Below, piece after piece: positions 54,044 to 61,532 of a DNA stretch of 64,000 bases. Under the pieces are notes generated by a model. That model worked only from the letters and a program-made list of their open reading frames with translations. It had not been told where the DNA came from and ran no database searches. The stretch spans positions 124,001 to 188,000 of the forward strand of contig JADKDD010000001.1 in the NCBI GenBank assembly GCA_016718525.1. The letters run 5' to 3'. Each line of letters begins with the position of its first letter. Positions within the stretch are counted from its first letter, which is position 1. This DNA is from Rhodocyclaceae bacterium (lineage in GTDB: Bacteria > Pseudomonadota > Gammaproteobacteria > Burkholderiales > Rhodocyclaceae). The position numbers were made by a program, and so were the translations under genes.

Positions 54044-54589
54044 CTCAAATCCTTTCAAATTTCCTTCGTGATATTGACTCCAAAGGGTGGCTTAGTGTAC
54101 TTGCTGGCGGGCAAAAGTGACACCCGACTGATCCGGCCTGTGCGTCGAGTTCCTCTTTCAGGGGTGAACGATTTTCGCCCAGTTGCGCCTGGTCATACCT
54201 GAAGGCCCGCATTCAGCTGACGGCTGCGAGTTGAGTGCTTTTTTTTGCCCGCAGGCGCAGCTTGGTTTGCATGGTCGCGATTTGGTTGACTGGTCCATCC
54301 GGTGCAGGAGATGAATTGGCAAACGGTTCATAGCCTGGCCTCCACAGTTCATTTCCTGGTCGGCCGTGCTAGCCTGCGGCGGACAACGAGCACCCGTCAG
54401 TTGGTGCTGATGAAACACAAGTAAACCAGAAACCACCAGCGACAAGGCGGTCGCGCAAAAGACGCGCTCTGCGCCGTCGCGTGTGGTGACACGGCGTCCA
54501 AACGATGCAATACGGCGATCACCCGCATATCACATGAATGCAAAAGTCGTAAGCCGATTGTCCAGCCAAATGGCCAGCCGCAATGCCAT
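54044..54589. other. Intergenic region with repeat copy 10
   Basis: No credible gene; the minus-strand frame 54158-54445 runs through the repeat and looks non-coding. It holds repeat copy 10 and, at 54491-54521, a sequence with ACGGCGT and GCGATCA at the repeat's spacing but with a scrambled core, perhaps a decayed copy. Confidence 0.5.
54393..54422 (-). repeat. Dispersed CAGCACCAACTG repeat, copy 10
   Basis: Minus-strand exact core at 54398-54409 followed by ACGGG. ACGGCGT is not recognisable upstream (TTGTGT at that place). Arms TCAG/CTGA pair around CACCAA. Confidence 0.7.
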
Positions 54590-56575
54590 TCAATTGACCA
54601 ATGCCGCCGCCCGACGCAAATATTCTTCTGCTTTGGCTGGATCATTGGCTTTCTTGGCGCGCCACGCAAGCGTCACTTCGGTCATCCCGCGCAGTCGTTC
54701 GTCAGCAACGATAAGGTGCGGGCTTGCTTTGATCAACTCAGCCAGTTTCCCTTGCACATCGGCAAGCGCCTGGTCATTGCCATTTCTGGCATGGATCAAT
54801 CCGAGTTCCACCAGCACGGCGGCATAGTCCGAGCCTCCCCATTTCTGGGCTGCAGCCGTCAGCGCAGCGATGGCGGTCTGCGCATTGGGGCTCTGGTAGA
54901 CGTTGCCTCCATCCATAATTGACCGCAGCGTGGCTCCTTCCTGTTGCAAGGAGGTCGATTTGCGTGCTTTGGCAAAGGCCAATTCGAGACTCTTTTGCGC
55001 ACCTGCCCCATTACCAAGCCAGCGATTGACTTCGTGATCAAAGCCATACAGAACGGCTCCCGCAGGATCGGATACCGACTTGGCCATCGCTGATAACTCC
55101 TGCGCTAAAGGTAATGCCTGTTGCATCATCCCCCGGTCGATGCGCGCCCGAGATGCGTTCAACAATCCTCTCCCCCGCGCAACCACGACTGCATGGCCAA
55201 CAGCGGACGTGGTCGGCTTACCCTTCAGTGTCTTGTACGAGTCGTTTGCTATTTTGAAAAGGGCATCGACCGTTTGCGGACTGAGGTCCGGCCGCCGAAG
55301 CAATATCGCACCGATAGACGCGCCGGCGATACTGCGCTCACCTGCATCAGGAATCTCGCCAACGGATTTGAGCAACGCATCAGCCTGCTCCTGCGGCTTG
55401 TCCGTCCGCCCGTGAACCAGCGCCCAGGCCTCGACTTCGAGCTGCATGAATCGAATCTGCAGCGCTAGCTTGACGTCCGTTGACGCCTGGCTCCCGGCAA
55501 CGGCACGACTGACTAATTCGCGCGCGCGGTCGATCTGCCCGATTTCGGCGAGCAACATCACCAGTTCATAGGCGACTTCGCGCTTCACGCCATCGTTGGT
55601 AATCGGGTTCGCCGGTGGTTCAACCTTTCCTCCATCTGATGCCGCAGTTGGCGCCCCCAGCGAGTCTTTCGGATCAACAGAAGGTGCCGCTCCTCCGCCA
55701 CTGCCGCCCCCGCCACCGGTGAGCGCTTTGCCAAATCCAGCGGCGGCAGCCATGTCAGCTTTCATCTTGATGGTTTGCGCTTCAAGCTTGGCGACGTCAT
55801 CATCTTCGTTTGCTGCACGGGCAGCCGCGGCTTGCTGGGCTGACAGTGTGGCAGTGACCGTCTTGGTTGCGTCAGTTTCGCCCGCCTGATACCCCGTCGT
55901 GCGCCCGCCAAAAAATGCGCCGGCGACCGCCACCACGCCTAGTGAAGGCAAAGCCCATCGTGGCAGTTTGGCAAAAAAACCCTTCTTTTCGCGGGTGATG
56001 CCGAATTCCTTTTCGAGCTCCGCGAGGATTTCGTCGCGCATCCGCTTTTCCATTTCGGCTCTGAGTTTTTTCTCGGCCTCGCTTTTCTCGCCGGCAAGCA
56101 TGGCTTCCAAGCGCGCTCTTTCGCGCTTCATGATCCGTTTGCGTTCGAGGAAGTCTGCACTCAGCTTGTTGAGGAATACGCCGCAACTCGGGCACTGCTG
56201 ATCCGCCGACGGAACAATTTTCGTTTCGCAGGCGGGGCACTCGATTCTGTCGTCAGTCTTGACTTCAGCCTTGCGCAACCCGAGGCAATGCGCGATTTCG
56301 ACTCTGAATCCGACCTTTTCAAATTTCTGCCCGGTTTCATCTGCCGTAGCGCGATCAACGGCCGATTTGACTTTCAATATGCGGTGCTGTGATAGCGACG
56401 CCATCAACCGGTCCACCGCGTCAACAGGGACTCCCAAGCCTTCCACCGCGCGTTGATGCAATATTGCCTTATCAATCGACATCGGCAACGAGATAATGAC
56501 GTCAAAGCGGAAATCGTCTTCCCCTTCCGCTCCGGTTGAAACTGATGGACTTTTTTGATTTTCGCTGGCTGACAT
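54590..56575 (-). CDS. Zinc-ribbon, coiled-coil, single-pass membrane protein with helical-repeat domain
   Basis: 661 residues. The N-terminal 110 residues are a small alpha/beta domain. A zinc ribbon follows (CPAC and CPSC, about residues 114-132), then a Lys/Glu-rich coiled coil (about 140-200), one membrane helix (PSLGVVAVAGAFFGG, near 215), a Gly-rich linker and an all-helical TPR-like domain (330-661) with LARAxx-type units. It would tie the cytoplasm to the periplasm. The family is not recognised. It lies 55 bases downstream of a cNMP-binding protein gene, suggesting a signalling link. AAGGG upstream supports the start. Confidence 0.75.
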   Translation of the reverse strand: MSASENQKSPSVSTGAEGEDDFRFDVIISLPMSIDKAILHQRAVEGLGVPVDAVDRLMASLSQHRILKVKSAVDRATADETGQKFEKVGFRVEIAHCLGLRKAEVKTDDRIECPACETKIVPSADQQCPSCGVFLNKLSADFLERKRIMKRERARLEAMLAGEKSEAEKKLRAEMEKRMRDEILAELEKEFGITREKKGFFAKLPRWALPSLGVVAVAGAFFGGRTTGYQAGETDATKTVTATLSAQQAAAARAANEDDDVAKLEAQTIKMKADMAAAAGFGKALTGGGGGSGGGAAPSVDPKDSLGAPTAASDGGKVEPPANPITNDGVKREVAYELVMLLAEIGQIDRARELVSRAVAGSQASTDVKLALQIRFMQLEVEAWALVHGRTDKPQEQADALLKSVGEIPDAGERSIAGASIGAILLRRPDLSPQTVDALFKIANDSYKTLKGKPTTSAVGHAVVVARGRGLLNASRARIDRGMMQQALPLAQELSAMAKSVSDPAGAVLYGFDHEVNRWLGNGAGAQKSLELAFAKARKSTSLQQEGATLRSIMDGGNVYQSPNAQTAIAALTAAAQKWGGSDYAAVLVELGLIHARNGNDQALADVQGKLAELIKASPHLIVADERLRGMTEVTLAWRAKKANDPAKAEEYLRRAAALVN

Positions 56576-56630
56576 TACGAGCCCTTATCGGTAGGTTTTA
56601 GTAGGTTTGATTTTGTTTGGAACGGCAAAA

Positions 56631-57152
56631 TTAAAACTCGTCCTGAGCGCTGGAAACGGCCTGTGTCCAATAAGCACCGCCAAGCGCATGCAGGTCCATT
56701 TCGCGGATGATCAATGCCAGCGTTCTTGCGATGTTGCGGACGATGTGATAGCCCATCGTGGGGTTTTCATCGCAGCGTTTCATCAACTCCTCGGGATTGA
56801 TTGCCAATAACACGGTATCGTCGCTCACGCTACGCACCGAGGCTTCACGAACTGCTTTATCCACGAAGGCGATCTCGCCAAACGATTGGCCGGACATCAA
56901 GGTGGCCAGTACCAGTTGCTCATCTTCTGCACCCGATGTTGCGGTGCTATCGCTGGTCTGTGCGCCACCATGAAAAACTTCCACGATGCCATGAGCAACA
57001 ATGTATACCTCGCGTCCACTCGATCCTTCAGCAAAGATCAGTTCGTTAAGTCCGGCCTTGCGCTCGACAGAGATGCTCGCGATCAGTTCGGCTTGCTCCT
57101 GGGTTAGATCAAAAAACAGATCTGATTTTCTGATTGCTTCTGCAATGTTCAT
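56631..57152 (-). CDS. Cyclic-nucleotide-binding domain protein without DNA-binding domain
   Basis: 173 residues. A single cNMP-binding domain: VAHGIVEVFHGG strand and the phosphate-binding cassette FGEIAFVDKAVREASVRS, in which Glu and Arg for cNMP binding are kept. About 25 extra residues (QTSDSTATSGAEDEQ) are inserted before it. There is no Crp-type HTH, so it is a regulator or adaptor acting through a partner, probably the zinc-ribbon membrane protein encoded next. AAGGGG precedes the ATG. Confidence 0.85.
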   Translation of the reverse strand: MNIAEAIRKSDLFFDLTQEQAELIASISVERKAGLNELIFAEGSSGREVYIVAHGIVEVFHGGAQTSDSTATSGAEDEQLVLATLMSGQSFGEIAFVDKAVREASVRSVSDDTVLLAINPEELMKRCDENPTMGYHIVRNIARTLALIIREMDLHALGGAYWTQAVSSAQDEF

Positions 57153-57328
57153 TCTTGTCCCCTTCTTGCATCCGCGGTTGGGATGAAAATATTCACAATT
57201 TTTGCAGGAGTATGGCGGAAGGCAGGTATCAGCGTCAATTGAACTTCTAGGTCATTGATGTAAGAGACCAAAGCTATTCCAGCGTTGTCACAAAGCCATG
57301 AGAAAACATTGCTGAGATGCCTCCTGTA

Positions 57329-57356
57329 TGGTCAGTTGGTGCTGGTGGTACGGTGC
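57329..57356 (-). repeat. Dispersed CAGCACCAACTG repeat, copy 11, overlapping a stop codon
   Basis: Minus-strand exact core at 57333-57344, preceded by GCACCGT at the usual 5-base spacing. The codons AGC ACC AAC and stop TGA of the radical-SAM gene are read from the core. Confidence 0.8.
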
Positions 57357-58930
57357 GAAGTATCGGTCGCGGCTGAATCACGATGCCGAGCCTGCCTTTG
57401 TGCCAATTGACGCAGCTTGGCTTTCGGCAAGTTGCGTTCAATTCCGCCCCGCAAGCATTTCGGGTTGCCGCGCGCGCCACTGACTTGATAATCTGCCGAT
57501 AACGAAATACGGATGTCAGCGGGAGCGAGGCCAATTTGCGTACAGGCATAGTCAAAGATTGCGTCCGTCAATTGTTCGGGTGTCAGTCCGGTAGTGGACC
57601 GGGTTGAACGCCACAGCCATTCGGATAGACGCTGGAACCCCGCAAAGGCAGATGATCCGGACAGCAATATCGGCAGGGTGGTTTTGAAGCGTCCGGAGTT
57701 TGCAATCAAATCCCAATAGCGTGCCAAGCGCACGAAGGCTTGCATGTCGTCGGTGTCGATGGTGCTGTTTGAGAGGATGGTGTAAGGCGGGGCTCCGCCG
57801 TAGTTCATCTGGAACGCGGTGGTGTGGCGCACGATAGGGGTGCCGCGCAGGCGTTTCAACACGCCAAGCTGAATTTCGTGCGGCGCAAGCTTGTACAGCC
57901 GGTCAAACCCGTGCGCAAAACCTGCCAATGTTTCGCCGGGCAAGCCGAAGATCAAATCCGTATGCAGATGCGCGTGACTGTGCTCGACCAGCCAGCGAAC
58001 GTTGGCTTCGGTCCGGGCATTGTCCTGGCGGCGTGAAATGGTCTTCTGGACTTGCTCATCAAAACTTTGAATGCCGATTTCAAACTGCAGCACGCCTTCC
58101 GGAAATCGCGCAATCTGATCCTTGAGCCGATCCGGCAATTGATCGGGAATGACTTCGAAATGCAGGAACAATCCCGGACTCAGGCGCTCAAGAAAGAACT
58201 CCAGAATTCGTGCCGAGGCTTCAATTTTCAGATTGAACGTGCGGTCTACAAATTTGAAATTGCGTGCCCCGCGTTTATACAAACCATCGAGTTCGGCCAG
58301 AAATCCATCCAGATCAAACGCCCATGCAGTCTTGTCCAGCGAACTTAAGCAAAACTCGCATTTGAACGGGCAGCCACGTGAGGCTTCGACATACAGCAGT
58401 CGATGGGCCAAGTCGTCGCTGCTGTATTCAGCATAGGGCATCACAATCTCGGCAAGCGCAGGTTGTTCCCCTACGTGTACTTTCATCAGCGGCTTGGGGC
58501 CGTGGATCAAGCTGCGGCACAGTTTGGCAAAGCTGACGTCACCCCAGCCGGTGACTAAATGGTCAGCAAGCCTGAAAATTTCCTGCGTTTCATATTCGTA
58601 GCTCACCTCCGGCCCGCCGATCACTATCAGTAGCTGCGGGCGCGCTTGTTTCAGGCGCCGGATCACTTCAGTGGTCGCGGTCACGTTCCAGATGTAAACG
58701 CCGAACCCGACGATCTGAACCTGGTCACTGGTCCCCAGCTCACTCAGCAGCGAATCGACGACATCTTGAGTTGGCCGGGCAAGCGTAAATTCGCGCAAAA
58801 CAGCCCGGGCACGCAAGTCATCCCCGCCATGCCGTGCCAAATTCGCCAGCAGGTAACGCAAACCCAGCGAAGCGTGAATGTATTTGGCATTCAGCGTGGT
58901 CAGAATGATTTGCGGCGGCAGAACACCCAC
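57332..58930 (-). CDS. B12-binding-domain radical SAM protein
   Basis: About 532 residues. The N-terminal cobalamin-binding-like domain (QIILTTLNAKYIHASLG; VIGGPEVSYE) precedes a radical SAM core with the cluster motif CPFKCEFC (about residue 192) and a C-terminal DUF4080-like region. It probably uses a 4Fe-4S cluster and SAM for a radical methylation or related reaction; the substrate is unknown. The frame is open to TTG 58969, overlapping the enoyl-CoA hydratase gene; GTG 58930, 1 base after that stop, is my choice. The last residues are encoded by repeat copy 11. Confidence 0.83.
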   Translation of the reverse strand: MGVLPPQIILTTLNAKYIHASLGLRYLLANLARHGGDDLRARAVLREFTLARPTQDVVDSLLSELGTSDQVQIVGFGVYIWNVTATTEVIRRLKQARPQLLIVIGGPEVSYEYETQEIFRLADHLVTGWGDVSFAKLCRSLIHGPKPLMKVHVGEQPALAEIVMPYAEYSSDDLAHRLLYVEASRGCPFKCEFCLSSLDKTAWAFDLDGFLAELDGLYKRGARNFKFVDRTFNLKIEASARILEFFLERLSPGLFLHFEVIPDQLPDRLKDQIARFPEGVLQFEIGIQSFDEQVQKTISRRQDNARTEANVRWLVEHSHAHLHTDLIFGLPGETLAGFAHGFDRLYKLAPHEIQLGVLKRLRGTPIVRHTTAFQMNYGGAPPYTILSNSTIDTDDMQAFVRLARYWDLIANSGRFKTTLPILLSGSSAFAGFQRLSEWLWRSTRSTTGLTPEQLTDAIFDYACTQIGLAPADIRISLSADYQVSGARGNPKCLRGGIERNLPKAKLRQLAQRQARHRDSAATDTSHRTTSTN

Positions 58931-58931
58931 G

Positions 58932-59702
58932 CTAGGTAATCTTGGAAAAATCCGGCCGACGCTTTTCAAGAAAGGCCGAGAAGGCTTCCTTCGCCTCCGG
59001 CGAACCGAGTTGTTGGCCGAAGATCAAGCTTTCCCGTGCCATGATTTCGCGCACCAACGGACGCTGGTTGCGCACCATCAGGTCTTTGGTAATCCGGATT
59101 GATGCCGCAGGTTGCATGGCCAGTTTCTCGCAGCGCGAGAGCGCGTGTTCGACCACCTGACCGTCAGGAATGACCGCATTGACCAAGCCTGAATAGAGTG
59201 CGAACTCAGCATTAAATTGCTCGCCCAGCATCAACATTTCAGCTGCGCGGACGTGACCGATGCGTTGCGCCAGCAACAGGCTGGAACCTGCCTCCGGGGT
59301 CAGGCCGAGATTGGCAAACGGCAGGCAGAAACGTGCGCCGCTGCCGGCATAGACCAGGTCGCAATGCAGCAACATGGTGGTACCAACGCCAACCGCAATA
59401 CCTTCAACGGCGGCGACAAAAGGCTTTTGCAAGTTGGCGAAGCCATTGATGAAACGAAACACCGGAGAATTCTTATCGGCCGGCGGGTTTCTGAGGAAGT
59501 CACTGAGATCATTGCCGGCAGTAAAGTTACCTTGGCTGCCGTAAATCAAAATCACCCGCACGGCGGGGTTGGCTTCCGCTTCGACCAGGCCATCAGCCAT
59601 TGCCGAATACATTTCCGCGGTGAGTGCGTTCTTCTTGTCCGGGCGATTCATTTCTATTTGGTAAACGCCGTTGGCGACAGTGGTGCGAACTAGATCAGTC
59701 AT
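58932..59702 (-). CDS. Enoyl-CoA hydratase/isomerase family protein
   Basis: 256 residues, crotonase fold. The oxyanion-hole segments GNFTAGNDLSDF and EGIAVGVGTTMLLHCD are present; NLGLTPEAGSSLLL has a Glu at the second catalytic place, while the first (near LVYAG) is not Glu, as in isomerases of the PaaG/ECI type. It acts in the cytosol on 2-enoyl- or 3-enoyl-CoA. It ends 1 base before the chosen start of the radical-SAM gene and lies downstream of a dienoyl-CoA isomerase and MaoC gene. Confidence 0.9.
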   Translation of the reverse strand: MTDLVRTTVANGVYQIEMNRPDKKNALTAEMYSAMADGLVEAEANPAVRVILIYGSQGNFTAGNDLSDFLRNPPADKNSPVFRFINGFANLQKPFVAAVEGIAVGVGTTMLLHCDLVYAGSGARFCLPFANLGLTPEAGSSLLLAQRIGHVRAAEMLMLGEQFNAEFALYSGLVNAVIPDGQVVEHALSRCEKLAMQPAASIRITKDLMVRNQRPLVREIMARESLIFGQQLGSPEAKEAFSAFLEKRRPDFSKIT

Positions 59703-59727
59703 ATACTTCCTCCATTTCTAGGTGCTG

Positions 59728-59792
59728 GGCGGCAGTTGGTGCTGGTGTGCTCTGCATGGTGGGATGTCCGCTTCGCGGAGCGCCTACGCCGT
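59728..59792 (-). repeat. Dispersed CAGCACCAACTG repeat, copy 12 (long-spacer form)
   Basis: Minus strand: ACGGCGT at 59786-59792, 41-base insert containing a CCGC-TTC-GCGG hairpin, exact core at 59733-59744. It fills the gap between two crotonase-family genes, ending 3 bases from a stop codon. Confidence 0.8.
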
Positions 59793-59795
59793 CGT

Positions 59796-60608
59796 TTAGT
59801 CGGCAAATACGGGGGTACGCTTTTCCATCGTTGCACGCATGGCTTCGGTGATGTCATTTGACTGCAACATCGCCGCGTTCCAGGTCGCGATGTAGTTCAA
59901 GCCATCGGCCACACTGTGATCGCGGGCATAGGTGATCATTTCCTTGCAGCCACGTATCGAGAGAGGCGACTTCGCGGCAATGGTCTTCGCAATCTCGTTG
60001 ACGCCGTGACGCAATGCCTCGTTGCTGTCGAAGCACCGATTGACCAATTGGATAACTTGCGCTTCTGCGCCATCGACACGACGACCGGTATAGACCAGTT
60101 CGCGGGTCATGCCATCGCCAACCACATGCGGCAGGCGTTGCAAGGTGCCGACGTCGGCAGCCATCCCAACGTCAATCTCCTTGACGCAGAAATAGGCATC
60201 AGCGGAGCAATAGCGCATGTCACAAGCGGTGATCAAATCTATCCCGCCACCAATACAGGCACCATGAACTTCGGCGATTACCGGTTTTCGGCAACGTTCA
60301 ATCGAGGTCAGCGTGTCCTGCAGGTCAAGGATGAAGCGGCGCAATTTTTCGCGAGCACGGCCGATACAATCATCGTGCAGGTTCGCATTCAGGTTCATCA
60401 ACATGCTCAGGTCGATACCGGCGGTGAAATGTTTGCCGTTGCCACCAATTACTACCACTCGGACTTCCTTCGTCTCGTCAGCCCAGCGCATCGCTTCGCG
60501 CAGTTCGTGCCACATCGCCTCGACCATCGCGTTGGCCTTATCAGGTCTATTGAGCATGACCCGGGCGACGCCGTCCGAGATTTCGACTTGCAGTGTTTTG
60601 AGATTCAT
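59796..60608 (-). CDS. Delta(3,5)-delta(2,4)-dienoyl-CoA isomerase-like protein
   Basis: 270 residues, crotonase fold. KHFTAGIDLSMLMN and GACIGGGIDLITACD form the oxyanion hole; the segment VKEIDVGMAADVGTLQRLP, with acidic residues in place, is typical of dienoyl-CoA isomerases (ECH1 type), which help degrade unsaturated fatty acids. AAGGAAACACC before ATG 60608 decides the start. It follows the MaoC gene by 23 bases in the same direction. Confidence 0.9.
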   Translation of the reverse strand: MNLKTLQVEISDGVARVMLNRPDKANAMVEAMWHELREAMRWADETKEVRVVVIGGNGKHFTAGIDLSMLMNLNANLHDDCIGRAREKLRRFILDLQDTLTSIERCRKPVIAEVHGACIGGGIDLITACDMRYCSADAYFCVKEIDVGMAADVGTLQRLPHVVGDGMTRELVYTGRRVDGAEAQVIQLVNRCFDSNEALRHGVNEIAKTIAAKSPLSIRGCKEMITYARDHSVADGLNYIATWNAAMLQSNDITEAMRATMEKRTPVFAD

Positions 60609-60631
60609 TGGTGTTTCCTTATCAGTTGATT

Positions 60632-61093
60632 TCACGCCGGCCGTCGGCGAAACATGCCGTTACCTTCCATCAGGATAACTTCTTCGCCAGCCTGATTGAA
60701 CATTTGCCAGCGGGTTTTCACCAGACCAACGGCAGGACGGCTTTCCATTACTCTGGTTTCCAGCACTGTCATGCGCACACGGAGGCGGTCATTTGGCCGC
60801 ACCGGTTTTAACCAGCGAATGCTGTCCATCCCGGGCGATCCAAGGCTGTGTGCTTTAAGCAAATAGTGATCACACATGATCCGCATCGCCATCGCGCAGG
60901 TGTGCCAACCGCTGGCGCACAAGCCCTTGAACAGGCTGCTTTTAGCCGCTTCGGCGTCAACGTGGAAAGGTTGCGGGTCGAACTCGGTGGCAAACCGGAC
61001 GATATCGGCTTCGGTCACCAACATGTTGCCGAATTCCTGAACATCGCCAACGGTGAAGTCTTCCCAGTACGAGAGTGCATTGTTTTCGCTCAT
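60632..61093 (-). CDS. MaoC family dehydratase
   Basis: 153 residues, hotdog fold. TEADIVRFATEFDPQPFHVD carries the Asp and His of the hydratase motif, followed by SSLFKGLCASGWHTCAMA. ATG 61093 with AGGA upstream is the start; the open frame further upstream runs antisense through the tRNA-His gene and is not coding. It opens the cluster with the dienoyl-CoA isomerase and enoyl-CoA hydratase, so it likely works in unsaturated or branched acyl-CoA degradation. Confidence 0.9.
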   Translation of the reverse strand: MSENNALSYWEDFTVGDVQEFGNMLVTEADIVRFATEFDPQPFHVDAEAAKSSLFKGLCASGWHTCAMAMRIMCDHYLLKAHSLGSPGMDSIRWLKPVRPNDRLRVRMTVLETRVMESRPAVGLVKTRWQMFNQAGEEVILMEGNGMFRRRPA

Positions 61094-61143
61094 TAAAATT
61101 CCTAAAGGATAAAGGTTGGGCTGACTCCAAGGCGGATGCCACC

Positions 61144-61173
61144 TTGAAGTGCCTGATGCAAGACTGCTATAAT
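61144..61173 (+). promoter_or_regulatory. Promoter of tRNA-His
   Basis: TTGAAG (61144-61149), an 18-base spacer and TATAAT (61168-61173) with an extended TGC before it. Transcription would begin near 61180, about 55 bases before the tRNA. It lies just outside the divergent MaoC gene. Confidence 0.75.
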
Positions 61174-61235
61174 TTTGCCGTCCACATCGAGTTTTTCCTA
61201 GAAAAGCTTTTTGTCGGCGATGTTGCAAACACGGC

Positions 61236-61312
61236 GGTGGCCGTAGCTCAGTTGGTAGAGTCCGGGATTGTGATTCCCGTTGTCGTGGGTTCGAGCCCCA
61301 TCGGTCACCCCA
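61236..61312 (+). tRNA. tRNA-His (anticodon GTG)
   Basis: The cloverleaf is complete: acceptor GTGGCCG/CGGTCAC with one G-U pair, D-arm GCTCAGTTGGTAGAGT, anticodon loop TTGTGAT with GTG, T-arm GTGGGTTCGAGCCCCAT. The extra 5' G (61236) opposite C73 is the identity mark of tRNA-His. CCA is encoded (61310-61312). It is a single-gene transcript with its own promoter and terminator. Confidence 0.98.
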
Positions 61313-61322
61313 AAAAACACCG

Positions 61323-61352
61323 AACACCTGATGATTTTCGTCAGGTGTTTTT
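61323..61352 (+). terminator. Rho-independent terminator of tRNA-His
   Basis: AACACCTGA (61323-61331) pairs with TCAGGTGTT (61341-61349), followed by a T-run. It lies 11 bases after the encoded CCA. Confidence 0.92.
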
Positions 61353-61532
61353 GCGTTTACGCTCGCACTTCGATGTCCCGGAAGCCGCGGAAGCCGTCCT
61401 CGTTCGCCAAATTCGGCAATCGCTTGCGAGTGTGTCACAGATAGTCCTTCCAGACTATCATCGCCATTGGTCGAATAACAGTATTGGGATCAGGCGCCGA
61501 GTGACGGCGCGTTTCATTACATAGGGAACTCA

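Noticed and set aside
54158..54445. 95-codon minus-strand frame
   Set aside because: It runs through repeat copy 10 and lacks a plausible start signal.
61094..61438. Upstream extension of the MaoC gene
   Set aside because: It is antisense to tRNA-His and its promoter; the ATG at 61093 has a binding site.
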